Positions 34,625 through 43,460 of a stretch of 52,521 nucleotides of DNA are shown piece after piece (within the stretch, counting starts at the first letter, position 1; the number at the start of each line of letters is the position of its first letter). The stretch is from contig NZ_JACJTV010000038.1 in NCBI RefSeq assembly GCF_014698845.1, forward strand, positions 1 to 52,521. Direction: 5' to 3'. Below the pieces are notes generated by a model, which did no database searches, was not told the DNA's origin, and saw only the letters and a program-made list of their open reading frames with translations. The DNA is from Coleofasciculus sp. FACHB-1120. GTDB lineage: Bacteria; Cyanobacteriota; Cyanobacteriia; Cyanobacteriales; FACHB-T130. A program made the translations under genes and the position numbers.

Positions 34625-36994
34625 ATGGCTTACGAACGAGTCTCCAAACGCTCCTCTGGGAATTCTCACATCCATAAAAAAGATTCTCGCTGGACTACCC
34701 CTGCGATGCCAGTGCAAGCTAAACCAGTTTCTGCGTCGCCACAAGAGCAGGAAATGCCCAGCTACACTCCACTACCCGCTGACTGGGTGACTAATAATAA
34801 CTTGATGCGGAGTCTGTCAGGGGCGGGAGTAGTCCAGCGTCAGGAAGAGTCGGGCAAAGAGGAGCTAGAACCGATTCAGGCGAAGCTTACCATTGGTCAG
34901 CCCGGAGATAAATATGAGCAGGAAGCTGACCAAACAGCACAGCAAGTCGTAAATCAGATTAATGCACCAGCTCCCCAGCAATCATCTCAAGCTGAAACTC
35001 TCCAGCGCGAGGAAATGCCTGAAGAGGAAGAACTTCAGATGAAACCAGCATCCGGTATTATCCAGCGTGAGGAAATGCCTGAAGAGGAAGAACTTCAGAT
35101 GAAACCAGAGGTACACCGTCAGTCTGATGGTGGTGGAATGAATGCTACGCCTGACTTGGAAGCATCTATTCAACAGGCTAAAGGGAGTGGACAACCCCTG
35201 GCAGACAATATCCGGGAACCGATGGAGAAGGCATTTGGGGCAGATTTCAGCGGCGTTAACATCCATACTGATGCCCATTCTGACCAACTTAATCAATCAA
35301 TTCAGGCTAAGGCTTTTACGACGGGGCAGGATGTGTTCTTTCGGCAGGGGGCGTATGCTCCGGGGAGTCGCGGGGGGCAGGAGTTGATTGCTCATGAGTT
35401 GACCCATGTGGTGCAGCAGAATGGCGGGGCAGTGCAGCGATCGCCTCAGCCACAGGAGCAGCACCAGCAAACCTCAACCACTGAAACTCTATCCAAATTG
35501 ACCATTCAACGGGCCAATAATCCTAAGCCAAGATCCACAAAAGCCCAATCCAAAATAAAATCGAAGATTGAAGATGCCTTTGATGAGTCAAACTCAACAG
35601 AATTTGCGAAACAGGCGGCAGAGCTTTACGCTGACTCTCCTGATTATTTTGTCAGCCTGTTAGTCTACAAAATTAAAAAACATACCAGTAAAGGAAATGA
35701 ATCCAAGCTCAATTATTGGTATATCCGTAGCCCAGAAGAAGCCAAGGAGAAAGCCTTAGTAATTTTAGAGTCTGGGGTATCTGATGACCCAATCGAAATA
35801 ACGGCAGAACTCAAGAAAGTTATTGAGACGAAAGATACTCATTTAGCAAAACGTATCTCTGCAAAGTTATTTGCAGCTGATAAGGTAGGCTTCTTCCAGT
35901 TCTTTTATGATAGCCATGTAGCAGCCGGAACGGATACAGAAAAACATAATACACTCGGCTATTCCCATATGCATCACATGGAAATGTTCAAAATGGGTTT
36001 AGAAAAAGCGAACGTGATTGTCACCAAAACCTATGCAAATCAGGCTGCAGACCTAAAGATTTCTGAACTGGTTGAACTAGCAAAGAAAGTCAACGGAGAA
36101 TTTTTGATTAACAATGTGCTTGACTCTCTTAAGGCAGGTGACCAAATCATTGACATTCTCAAAAGCCAGGAACTTTTGGCAGAGATTAAGAAAAGCTCCC
36201 CCGATGCTTATGCCGCATTTGTAGAACGTACACCGCAACTCAAACTGATTAAGTACGTTGAAGATCAAGTTGAGGAAAAAGCCATTGACTCGACGGCGGT
36301 AGACAGCATTATTCAAGAAATTTTCAATGCTTTTATCAATAATAAAGGCATTGATATTACCTACTGTACGAATACCTTTGACCCCAATAAAGACATTCTT
36401 GGCGGAGGTACAGAAAAGTCTAAAGATGCACGTAAACAAAAAATCGATATGATGATTACAATGGGTGCAGCAGCCCCGATTGCCCCCGCGACTCAATGCC
36501 ATTTCTTGCTCAATGCTTTGAAAGATTTATTTGAGTCGTATCCCGGTTTACAGGCAGCAACCGATAACAGTGGCAGAATCAAAGGCACATTGCTTACCCA
36601 GCCGCTAGACACGCTCCCAGGCGGCCTTATCAAAAACGACTTTGGCGGAAACGTTTTTTTGGAGGACGGAACGCCGACCAAACAAATTTTATTCACAGGG
36701 GACGACGACGGTAAAGACTCTCACTCGTGGATTGTGGCGAACAATATCGCCTATGACCCTGTACTAGGGACACAGGGCGCAGCGGTGACAGCTTCAAAAG
36801 ACGGTGAGTTCGAGGTTCTAAAAACGCCTAAATTGGTCTTTAAGGAACAAGGTGTAGAACGTTACATCGTCAAGGTCACGCCAGAGGTTTCAAAAACACT
36901 CGGTATAACAGTCCAAACCCCTGGAAATGCGTATGGCTTTGGGACTGCGTATATCCTCACAAATAATTGGCAAAGGTTCTATCCGGAGGACTAA
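34625..36994 (+). CDS. DUF4157 (eCIS-core) protein with putative cysteine-hydrolase C-terminal effector domain
   Basis: The 789-residue protein has a disordered N-terminus in which a 20-residue block (QREEMPEEEELQMKPASGII) is repeated. The DUF4157 domain follows at ~185-270, with AFGADFSGVNIHTD and the zincin-like HELTHVVQQ (H257, E258, H261). DUF4157 marks proteins associated with extracellular contractile injection systems, usually joined to variable effector domains. Residues ~300-540 are Lys-rich and alpha-helical and I do not recognise them. The C-terminus has TQCHFLLNAL (C625) and HSWIVANNIAYDP (H700, D711), spaced like a papain-/NlpC-type Cys-His-Asp triad. An AGAGG site lies upstream of the ATG. 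No injection-system genes are in the window. The cysteine-hydrolase idea is inference from spacing only; DUF4157 itself is clear. Confidence 0.85.
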   Translation: MAYERVSKRSSGNSHIHKKDSRWTTPAMPVQAKPVSASPQEQEMPSYTPLPADWVTNNNLMRSLSGAGVVQRQEESGKEELEPIQAKLTIGQPGDKYEQEADQTAQQVVNQINAPAPQQSSQAETLQREEMPEEEELQMKPASGIIQREEMPEEEELQMKPEVHRQSDGGGMNATPDLEASIQQAKGSGQPLADNIREPMEKAFGADFSGVNIHTDAHSDQLNQSIQAKAFTTGQDVFFRQGAYAPGSRGGQELIAHELTHVVQQNGGAVQRSPQPQEQHQQTSTTETLSKLTIQRANNPKPRSTKAQSKIKSKIEDAFDESNSTEFAKQAAELYADSPDYFVSLLVYKIKKHTSKGNESKLNYWYIRSPEEAKEKALVILESGVSDDPIEITAELKKVIETKDTHLAKRISAKLFAADKVGFFQFFYDSHVAAGTDTEKHNTLGYSHMHHMEMFKMGLEKANVIVTKTYANQAADLKISELVELAKKVNGEFLINNVLDSLKAGDQIIDILKSQELLAEIKKSSPDAYAAFVERTPQLKLIKYVEDQVEEKAIDSTAVDSIIQEIFNAFINNKGIDITYCTNTFDPNKDILGGGTEKSKDARKQKIDMMITMGAAAPIAPATQCHFLLNALKDLFESYPGLQAATDNSGRIKGTLLTQPLDTLPGGLIKNDFGGNVFLEDGTPTKQILFTGDDDGKDSHSWIVANNIAYDPVLGTQGAAVTASKDGEFEVLKTPKLVFKEQGVERYIVKVTPEVSKTLGITVQTPGNAYGFGTAYILTNNWQRFYPED
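35001..35108 (+). repeat. Direct repeat within the DUF4157 gene
   Basis: A 60-bp period duplicates the segment encoding QREEMPEEEELQMKP. Copies start at 35001 and 35061 and share 48 bases with one visible difference (CGCGAGG versus CGTGAGG). The duplication is recent and lies in the low-complexity linker before DUF4157. Confidence 0.9.
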
Positions 36995-37011
36995 GTGCGA
37001 TCGCCGAGCTT

Positions 37012-37037
37012 GTAGGGTACCTCGTGAGACACCCTAC
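37012..37037 (+). terminator. Hairpin after the DUF4157 gene
   Basis: GTAGGGT (37012-37018) pairs with ACCCTAC (37031-37037) around a 12-base loop, 18 bases after the stop codon. The following TTATTTA is only weakly T-rich, so it may be a terminator or a dispersed hairpin. Confidence 0.4.
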
Positions 37038-37380
37038 TTATTTACCAGATGCCCAACTTGGTGGCTCAATGCTTTTACTGTCCATTCCCCCAATCTGGCG
37101 CATAAATAATCACTATCCCCTGGTGGTAATGTCTAACTACAGTGAAAATGGTCATGCAGCAGCACAAAGGCATCAATTGAAAAAGGGTACTGTTGACGCA
37201 CCGATTCGATTGCTGCTCGAAGAGATGTACAAGCCACTGCGCTGCATAGCCAATCTTGGCGTTGATAGGTAACCTGAGTAATAAAGTAAGTACCGTCATC
37301 AACGTGAGTCTTCTATAATTTGATATCTGAATAATGTGTGGACTGTATTATTAGAGTTCCTAGTTGTAGGCTGCGTCGAG

Positions 37381-37509
37381 ATGCGCCCTATGACATGCGA
37401 TCGCGTTTACCTTGTTCAGGAAGGAGGAGAGGATGCGATCGCTCCAATTCTTGACTCTGTTGCTTACTTTATCAATCGGTTATTAGAGCCTATGCAAAAA
37501 ATAGGATAA
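37381..37509 (+). CDS. Possible 42-residue ORF
   Basis: An ATG frame reads MRPMTCDRVYLVQEGGEDAI and continues to a TAA at 37507. I do not recognise it, the ribosome binding site is weak, and two HIP1 sites inside it are translated. It may be chance or a gene fragment. Confidence 0.12.
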   Translation: MRPMTCDRVYLVQEGGEDAIAPILDSVAYFINRLLEPMQKIG

Positions 37510-37514
37510 GAAGT

Positions 37515-37618
37515 GTTTATAGCGGTTCTTATGTTGAGCTAAATACGCTCGTAGGTGCGTTGTGAAGCGATGCCCCTACCATAAATTGTCTTGGATAAAA
37601 GTGAGAACCGCTATAAAC
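37515..37618. repeat. MITE-like element, copy 2
   Basis: Perfect 15-bp terminal inverted repeats, GTTTATAGCGGTTCT (37515-37529) and its complement (37604-37618), enclose 74 bp with no coding capacity. The ends match the TATAGC(A/G)GTT ends of the element at 3544-3656. The structure fits a non-autonomous element or a folded dispersed repeat. Confidence 0.6.
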
Positions 37619-37800
37619 TATAGATGAACGCAGATATTCAGCTCGCCCAAGGACTTTTTGGATAAGTTATAAGTCACTGGGTAGAGATAAACGTAACTCA
37701 CGCTCGTGCTTCGTGGTTCATAGTTCGCAAGTAATTTTCTATTCCCCGATGAACTATGAACCGTTTCATTACTTAGATTGTTTTGTGCAATCCTACTTGA

Positions 37801-38220
37801 TTAAGCTTGTTGCCACATCTCCTGAATTTCACCTGGGAGATAGCTACCAACTTCCTGAATTCGTTCCGAAGATAGCTCCTCTTTGGTTGCAGAAAATACG
37901 GCTTTAATAATTGTTTCTGCATCTCTTTCGGGTAAATTACCCTCTTGCCTCAGCCGAACTAAAAAGTTCTCCGGTTTGATTTTTAACTGGGGTCTTATTT
38001 TGCTTAAGAAACTGACAATTGGATTGGTGTCTTCCCACAAATCTTCCACTTCATCAGTTGCTGACTTGTCCAGTTCTTCCTCGACTCGCTCGACCGCTTC
38101 ATTAGACATTACGTCGCGCATGGTGCGGAAGACTACTTCAGCCGCATTTTTTGCTTCATCCAGATCCTTTAAGTTTCCTTTTGTCTTGACTTTCTCTAAA
38201 AATGCGTGGTGTGATGCCAT
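37801..38220 (-). CDS. DUF2267 domain protein
   Basis: The 139-residue protein is two DUF2267-like modules in tandem (about 1-67 and 70-138). The second ends in the family-typical YLPGEIQEMW, and both contain an AVFxxxxxxLSxERxxEV/VEE pattern. The start is the ATG at 38220 (MASHHAFLEKV); a TTG four codons upstream is less likely. DUF2267 proteins are small, soluble and of unknown function. It is divergent from the DUF4332 gene. Confidence 0.75.
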   Translation of the reverse strand: MASHHAFLEKVKTKGNLKDLDEAKNAAEVVFRTMRDVMSNEAVERVEEELDKSATDEVEDLWEDTNPIVSFLSKIRPQLKIKPENFLVRLRQEGNLPERDAETIIKAVFSATKEELSSERIQEVGSYLPGEIQEMWQQA

Positions 38221-38531
38221 AATTTTCTGCAAATCCTAAAATTATTAAACTTGATTAAATGAGTGTTCTCAAAATGGGACACTCAAACTCTAGTTAATTT
38301 ATAAAAGTAATTTAATTCTTACGTCTCTCTGAAGAAGTAAATAACTTTACGTAATTTTTTATCTAAGTTTTCAGCCAATTAAATCGTTAGTTGCTGTATG
38401 ATTAGCCATTTGGTAGAGTAGGAAATATTACCTCCCAAGCGAGATGTGACTTGCTCGGTGTGTGGAAGCGCTGATACAACCGCTGCAATTTTGTAGATTT
38501 CTCAAAAGTCCATACACTTGAAGTTCGGAAA
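38221..38531. promoter_or_regulatory. Divergent intergenic region of the DUF2267 and DUF4332 genes
   Basis: This 311-bp AT-rich gap separates the two starts and must hold both promoters. No operator, RNA gene or repeat can be recognised with confidence. Confidence 0.35.
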
Positions 38532-38993
38532 ATGAAACCTGTTCATCCCTCACGTCAAAATCGCTTCATTCCTAGCAACTGGCGAATCGAGCAACTGCCT
38601 GGATTAAGTGCTGAAAATCAAGCTGGATTAATAGACTTCGGCATAAAAACCACTTTGCAACTACTCCAGCAAGCCAGTAGCCCGGTGCAAAGACAAGCCT
38701 TAGCTACTCAGTTACAGATTCATATTCAACACATCAATAAATGGGTGGCTTTGGCGGACTTGTCTCGCCTTCCGGGTGTGGGTTGCGAATATTGTGGGCT
38801 GCTGCTTCATGCCGGGATTGCTTCTTGTGCCCAACTCGCGCAAACGCCCGTTGAAAGAATACATCAACAAATTTTGCGGCTTCAAGTCGCCACGCTACAA
38901 CGCCGGGATCTATGTCCCACGCGGGGCGCGATCGCACAATGGATCGACCAGGCGCGTGTAGCTACGCGATCGCCTTCTTGCAGTCGCGTTTAA
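38532..38993 (+). CDS. DUF4332 (helix-hairpin-helix-like) protein
   Basis: This 153-residue protein has two helix-hairpin-helix-like repeats. The first is IEQLPGLSAENQAGLIDFGIKTTLQLL; the second is LPGVGCEYCGLLLHAGIASCAQLAQ. This is the DUF4332 pattern found in cyanobacterial proteins of unknown role, sometimes with nucleic-acid or crosslinking functions inferred. The C-terminal tail (ATRSPSCSRV) partly arises from a HIP1 site and may be non-conserved. It stands alone. Confidence 0.72.
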   Translation: MKPVHPSRQNRFIPSNWRIEQLPGLSAENQAGLIDFGIKTTLQLLQQASSPVQRQALATQLQIHIQHINKWVALADLSRLPGVGCEYCGLLLHAGIASCAQLAQTPVERIHQQILRLQVATLQRRDLCPTRGAIAQWIDQARVATRSPSCSRV

Positions 38994-39030
38994 GAGACAT
39001 TTCCTATCACCACGATGCCCGATAAAAGCT

Positions 39031-39091
39031 GACAATCCTGAAAGCTTGATGATAATGGCTTCACCATCACCCAGCCTCCAGGATTGTAAAA
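39031..39091. terminator. Long hairpin between DUF4332 and heme oxygenase genes
   Basis: ACAATCCTG near 39031 pairs with CAGGATTGT near 39081, with an inner TGATGGT/ATTATCA pairing. It lies between the convergent stop codons. The T-run on the minus strand is upstream of the hairpin rather than downstream, so it is not a canonical intrinsic terminator for the heme oxygenase gene; on the + strand an A-run follows. Confidence 0.35.
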
Positions 39092-39132
39092 AATCGTGTG
39101 TTGTAGTCTAATCTTGAGCGAGCAGAAACTTG

Positions 39133-39849
39133 TTATTCGGCAGTTGCGAGATCCGTGCTACCACGGCTGCGCTTGCGTGTCAGCGTGTTGAACAGCATCT
39201 GACCAATTGCCTTGATCAAGTTGCCATTTAATTCTTGGAACAGCTTCATATTCATGGCAAAAGCATCATTGGCTTCATCCACAATCTTGTCTGCTGTGGC
39301 ATCATCAATGGGCAGATCGTTCATGGCTTGGCGATAGGTTGCCTTGAACGCCTTTTCATCTTCAATTTCTTGAAATTCGTAGAAAGCAGTCCCTTGCCCA
39401 TCTGTGAGGTTCATCGCCCGTTGAGCAATGCCTTTGAGGATTTGACCGCCGGATAAGTCGCCGAGGTAGCGGGTATAGGAATGGGCAACTAACATTTCTG
39501 GGGCTGAAGTTGAGACTTCGCGGATGCGCTGGATGTATTCTTCAGCAGCAGGCGAGGCAGAGATTTGTTCGCGCCAGTTGGTGCCGTAGTAGTAAGCGAG
39601 GTCTTGTTCTAGGCTCTTTTTCCGGTTTAGCTGGGGAAAATAAATCTTAGACAGAATCGGGTGTTGCCGGTGCCGTTCCATCTCTTCTTCCATTGCGGAA
39701 TAGACGAAGTAGAGGTTCTTGACCAGATTCCGGTAAGAGTTCTTCTCAACAACGCCTTTTAAAAAGCACTTGACAAAACCAACGTTTTCTGCCATTGTGT
39801 GGGATTTTTTGGTTCCCTCACGCAATTTGGTTGCTAAATTGCTACTCAT
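39133..39849 (-). CDS. ho1: Heme oxygenase (biliverdin-producing)
   Basis: This 238-residue enzyme opens heme to biliverdin IX-alpha, CO and Fe2+ with electrons from ferredoxin, the first step of phycobilin synthesis. The proximal heme ligand is H17 in GTKKSHTMAEN, and the distal helix motif YLGDLSGGQ is present. Length and sequence are those of the main cyanobacterial HO1. It stands alone here. Its product, after reduction to phycocyanobilin, would be the chromophore for phycobilisomes and for cyanobacteriochrome domains such as the GAF at residues ~1350-1510 of the large kinase. Confidence 0.96.
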   Translation of the reverse strand: MSSNLATKLREGTKKSHTMAENVGFVKCFLKGVVEKNSYRNLVKNLYFVYSAMEEEMERHRQHPILSKIYFPQLNRKKSLEQDLAYYYGTNWREQISASPAAEEYIQRIREVSTSAPEMLVAHSYTRYLGDLSGGQILKGIAQRAMNLTDGQGTAFYEFQEIEDEKAFKATYRQAMNDLPIDDATADKIVDEANDAFAMNMKLFQELNGNLIKAIGQMLFNTLTRKRSRGSTDLATAE

Positions 39850-40299
39850 GCTAAATTTCTTATCCCTAAAGTCTACGGAGGAGCGTATCGATCTTGTTCG
39901 CGGCTGAAAAACCGCTAAAACGTTAGATTAGACTGATTTGCTGAGAATTTTCATTAAGAATTTTGAAGATCGATGGCTGTAGAAAGCAAGTCGTAAGGAA
40001 GCAAGGCAGCGACAACTTGGGATTCTAGATCGGGCTAAAACGCAGCTACAATGCGGCTGCTAGGCTCTCTGTAACATTTTATAATTTCTCGGTTTCTGAA
40101 GGATTTGGGATAACCCACTAAAAAGGGCGGGTTTCCCCGCCCTGAAAGGCTAATCAATGCCTCATCGTTACCCACATTCAAAAGCTTGAATGCCGAAGCT
40201 TTAAACGATGGAATTAAAGTAGATACATCTGGATTGCAAGAAGGCTTCGATAGATATCTAGAAAAATCCCCTGTGCTTTACCCAGAGGAGTGTCAAGCC
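39850..40299. other. Intergenic region with a terminator
   Basis: The 450 bp between the heme oxygenase start and the fasciclin gene stop hold the promoter of the former (unresolved) and a strong intrinsic terminator of the latter (40119-40143). A frame at 40186-40497 on the + strand is a shadow of the fasciclin gene. Confidence 0.6.
40119..40143 (-). terminator. Intrinsic terminator of the fasciclin gene
   Basis: On the minus strand AGGGCGGG pairs with CCCGCCCT over a GAAA loop and is followed immediately by a run of T (CCCTTTTTAG). It lies about 155 bases beyond the fasciclin stop codon. Stem, tetraloop and U-tract make this the clearest rho-independent terminator in the window. Confidence 0.8.
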
Positions 40300-40995
40300 C
40301 TACTGTGCTGTCTGAGTGGAACCAAGACTTGCTTGAATATCCGGAGGCAAAATTACTTTGTCAACAACGTGGATGACGCCGTTGCTGGCTGGAATATTCG
40401 GCTGGATCACCTTGGCGTTGTTTACGGTGATTTCGCTGCTAGCACTATCAACCTTAACGGTGACAGGAGTACCTTCAACGGTTTTCACCTCTCCTGATTT
40501 CAGTTCGCTGGAAGAGATTTTCCCTGGCACCACATGGTAGCTCAGAAGCTTGACTAAGGTTTGTTTGTTTGCTGGTTGCAGTAGCTTGTCCACAGTACCG
40601 GCTGGTAAAGCGGCGAAAGCGGCATCAGTCGGTGCAAATACCGTGTATGGCTTGTCCCCAGTTAATTGGTCAGTCAAGCCTGCTGCTTGCACGGCTTTGG
40701 TGAGGGTGGTGAAGGAACCATTGCTAGCTGCGGTTTGTGCGAGTTCTCCCAGGTTTTTGTTTTCGGTTGCAGCACCGTTGGCTTCAGCCGCAGGTGATGT
40801 GGTAGGAGATGCTTCAACACTGGGTGAGGTGGTTGTAGTAGGAGCTTGAGCAACGGGTGATTCAGTCGTTGCGGTAGAGTCGCCCGCAGGAGCTTGGCTC
40901 GTCGTGTCTGCACCAGGCTGACCGCTGCAAGCAGAGAGAACAACTAAGCTACCAACACCGATGACGCTGAACAACAGTTTTCCTAAACTTTTCAT
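40300..40995 (-). CDS. Fasciclin (FAS1) domain lipoprotein
   Basis: The 231-residue precursor has a lipoprotein signal peptide with lipobox LSAC (C23), so it is lipid-anchored. A Thr/Ala/Pro-rich low-complexity spacer (~24-85) leads to one FAS1 domain (~88-222). The FAS1 H1 and H2 motifs appear as YTVFAPTDAAFAAL and ASNGVIHVVDKVILPP. Such proteins act in adhesion or the cell envelope. An AAAGG site precedes the ATG, and an intrinsic terminator follows the gene. Confidence 0.92.
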   Translation of the reverse strand: MKSLGKLLFSVIGVGSLVVLSACSGQPGADTTSQAPAGDSTATTESPVAQAPTTTTSPSVEASPTTSPAAEANGAATENKNLGELAQTAASNGSFTTLTKAVQAAGLTDQLTGDKPYTVFAPTDAAFAALPAGTVDKLLQPANKQTLVKLLSYHVVPGKISSSELKSGEVKTVEGTPVTVKVDSASSEITVNNAKVIQPNIPASNGVIHVVDKVILPPDIQASLGSTQTAQ

Positions 40996-41083
40996 GAATG
41001 GCCTTTTGGTAAAGATAAGTTACAGAGCTATTTACAAAAGTTAATAATAAATTGGTCAATAGCCTCTCAGCCTATGGAGGTAT

Positions 41084-41109
41084 TTAGAGATGCGATCGCG
41101 TCTCTCTAA
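41084..41109 (-). terminator. HIP1-centred hairpin after the ggt-like gene
   Basis: TTAGAGA and TCTCTCTAA arms surround TGCGATCGCG, making a near-perfect hairpin just past the stop codon of the gamma-glutamyltransferase-like gene. It may terminate transcription, but no long T-run follows. Confidence 0.35.
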
Positions 41110-41118
41110 GGAAAGGTG

Positions 41119-42714
41119 TTACCAGGCTAATGCCAGCCCATCGGCGCGGGGTTCGGAGGCGGCAACCAGTACCCCGCCTTGTCGCAAGATGATCTGACCC
41201 TTGCCAAACATTCCCGGCTCTGCGCTGATTTGGATATCATGACCCCGTTCAGCCAGAGCTAAAGCGATATTTCGAGGCACCATCTGTTCTAAAAGCACTG
41301 TCTTACCAGCAACAAACCGCCACCTCGGTGCATCCAGCGCTGCTTGGGGATTCATCCCATAGTCTAGGAGGTTGACAACGACTTGCAGATGTCCCTGCGG
41401 TTGCATGGGTGCCCCCATGACACCAAATGGCCCCAAAGGTTGATTGTCTTGCGTCAGAAAGCCGGGAATAATCGTGTGAAAGGGGCGTTTAGCGGCTGCC
41501 ACTTGATTCGGGTGTTCGGGAGTGAGCGTAAATCCCGATGCCCGGTTTTGCAGGGCGATGCCGGTATCGGGAACCAGAATGCCGCTGCCAAAGCCACTGT
41601 AGTTGGATTGGATAAAAGACACCATCAGTTCGCCGTCAGCCGCCGCGAGATAGACGGTGCCTCCCTTGGGTAAACCAGGCTGAGCGATCGCAGCTTCTTT
41701 TCCAATTAAACAGCGCCGTTCGTCTGCATAAGCTTTGTTTAGCAGGTGTTCTAGGGGCACCTCCATAAACTGAGGATCGCCAATATATTGATGTAAATCG
41801 GCAAAAGCTAGCTTCATCGCTTCAATTTGCAGATGGTAGCTAGAAACTGATTCGCGGGGGTAATCAGGTAGGGGATAACCTTCCAGAATATTCAAAGCCA
41901 TCAGCGTCGCGATGCCTTGAGTATTGGGAGGAATTTCCCAGACGGTAATGCCTCGGTAATTTGTGAAAATCGGCTGCACCCAGTCACAGGAGTGGGTTGC
42001 TAAGTCCGATGCTGTTAGAATGCCGCCGGTGTTGGCGGCAAAGTTAGCGATTTTTTCGGCAATTTCTCCTCGATAAAAGCTTTCCCCTTCAGTTTGGGCG
42101 ATCGCTCTTAGGGTTTTGGCATGAACCTGACTCCGCCAAATTTCCCCAGCGGCGGGTGCCCGATTTCCCGGAAAAAATACTTCTTTAAACGGCTGAAACT
42201 CCGGCGCAGTCAGCGGCAAATAGATTGCCTCGGCTCGCTTCCACGCCCGTGCCGTCTCTGGCGACACCGGGAAACCTTCTTCAGCGTATCGAATCGCTGG
42301 TAGAAATAGCTGCTCAAACGGTAGCTTTCCCCAACGCTTCCATAATTTTTGCCATCCCGACACAGCACCCGGTACAGTGACAGTCAGCCAACCCAGATCC
42401 GGGAATTGCTCCATTCCAACAAAAGCGTCTAGATTGAGCTGCTGGGGACTTTTCCCCGAAGCATTCAAGCCGTGTAATTGCCCATCCCAAACTAAAGCGA
42501 AAGCGTCTGAACCAATGCCGTTGGAGGTGGGTTCAACTACCGTCAGCGCGATCGCCATCGCGATCGCTGCATCCACCGCATTTCCCCCAGCCATCAGCAT
42601 TTCCATCCCAGCCAAAGCCGCCAGAGGTTGGCTAGTTGCCACAGCACCTCGCTGCCCCATCACCACTCGTCGGCCACTAAAGTAGGGATAATCAGTTAAA
42701 TTTTCTGGCGGCAT
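41119..42714 (-). CDS. Gamma-glutamyltransferase family protein
   Basis: This 531-residue Ntn-hydrolase is expected to self-cleave before the conserved threonine T353 (PKGGTVYLAAADG) into large and small subunits. The N-terminal AVATSQPLAALAGMEMLMAGGNAVDAA and the small-subunit NYSGFGSGI and MGAPMQPQGH motifs match the GGT/acylase-like family. It transfers or hydrolyses gamma-glutamyl groups, for example of glutathione. No signal peptide is visible, unlike periplasmic E. coli GGT, so a cytoplasmic GGT-like or acylase-like enzyme is possible. It lies 35 bases downstream of the DUF2259-like gene on the same strand, so the two may be cotranscribed. Confidence 0.9.
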   Translation of the reverse strand: MPPENLTDYPYFSGRRVVMGQRGAVATSQPLAALAGMEMLMAGGNAVDAAIAMAIALTVVEPTSNGIGSDAFALVWDGQLHGLNASGKSPQQLNLDAFVGMEQFPDLGWLTVTVPGAVSGWQKLWKRWGKLPFEQLFLPAIRYAEEGFPVSPETARAWKRAEAIYLPLTAPEFQPFKEVFFPGNRAPAAGEIWRSQVHAKTLRAIAQTEGESFYRGEIAEKIANFAANTGGILTASDLATHSCDWVQPIFTNYRGITVWEIPPNTQGIATLMALNILEGYPLPDYPRESVSSYHLQIEAMKLAFADLHQYIGDPQFMEVPLEHLLNKAYADERRCLIGKEAAIAQPGLPKGGTVYLAAADGELMVSFIQSNYSGFGSGILVPDTGIALQNRASGFTLTPEHPNQVAAAKRPFHTIIPGFLTQDNQPLGPFGVMGAPMQPQGHLQVVVNLLDYGMNPQAALDAPRWRFVAGKTVLLEQMVPRNIALALAERGHDIQISAEPGMFGKGQIILRQGGVLVAASEPRADGLALAW

Positions 42715-42749
42715 TGCATTTTTAAACCGGGCAATTCATACCGAGAAAT

Positions 42750-43460
42750 TTAAAGCGGAAAACTCTGTACAAAAGTCGTCTGTACCGCCCCCTGTTCAGC
42801 CGGTTCGATCGTATTCATGAGAATAACCGCACTCCGTCCATCTGGAGCTAAGCGCACTTCCCTGAGCGCATATTTCATCGTATTATCGCGGTATGTATTC
42901 AGGCTGCTTAAGGTACGTCTCCGATTGTTGTAAATAACCTCTAGTTGCAGGGAAGCACGATCTATATCCGCATCTCCTCCATAGGCAACTGATGGGATAT
43001 ATTTTTGCCGCATCAGTACTTGTAGAGGGTCTTTTTTATTCTTCACTAAAAAGGTATAAACTTCGCTTCCATCTGGGTTGGTGACGCGAGAAAGAGCAGG
43101 CAGCCTTCTTCCTGCCGCTGGGCGATTTAATTTTAAGTTGTACCGAATCACCGACGTTTTTTTGAGTAATTGTGTCTCAGCGGCTTGAGTCGTTGGATTT
43201 GCAAATTCTTGAGTATTTTCAGTTTCTATACAGCCGTATTCAATACAAGAATTTCTGGAGGCGTTCACAATTTGCAATTGTGCTTTAGGCGCTTCTGTAA
43301 TCGGATTTCGATAACTTTCCAGGTAGATATAGTGACGGCTATCGGTTGAAAATCCCGATAGTCGATGACTGGTTTTAAAAATTTCTGCGAGTGCGTCTGA
43401 AGATATGAAAACCGTCGCGATCGCGGCAAAACTCAGTGAAACTACGGGTAAAGTTTTCAT
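42750..43460 (-). CDS. Secreted DUF2259-like protein
   Basis: The 236-residue precursor has a signal peptide cleaved after SSDALA. The mature part shows FSTDSRHYIYLESY near the N-terminus and VRLAPDGRSAVILMNTIE near the C-terminus, the repeated beta-propeller-like phrases of the predicted secreted DUF2259 family. Two cysteines (SCIEYGCIE) could form a disulfide. Function is unknown and the family call is from memory of its pattern. It lies just upstream of the GGT-like gene, 35 bases apart. Confidence 0.65.
   Translation of the reverse strand: MKTLPVVSLSFAAIATVFISSDALAEIFKTSHRLSGFSTDSRHYIYLESYRNPITEAPKAQLQIVNASRNSCIEYGCIETENTQEFANPTTQAAETQLLKKTSVIRYNLKLNRPAAGRRLPALSRVTNPDGSEVYTFLVKNKKDPLQVLMRQKYIPSVAYGGDADIDRASLQLEVIYNNRRRTLSSLNTYRDNTMKYALREVRLAPDGRSAVILMNTIEPAEQGAVQTTFVQSFPL

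Larger units (their letters stand above)
36995..37800. other. Intergenic region with repeats; no firm gene
   Basis: The region holds a hairpin right after the DUF4157 stop (37012-37037), a weak 42-codon frame (37381-37509) and a 104-bp MITE-like element (37515-37618). HIP1-type sites lie near 36998, 37398 and 37436. Longer frames at 36967-37272 and 37075-37302 have no recognisable protein character. Confidence 0.5.

Noticed and set aside
36967-37272. 101-codon frame downstream of the DUF4157 gene
   Set aside because: It starts inside the DUF4157 gene in another frame, runs through a hairpin and shows no protein-family character or ribosome binding site.
40186-40497. 103-codon frame opposite the fasciclin gene
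   Set aside because: Most of it is the complementary strand of the FAS1 coding region; the part outside lacks family similarity.
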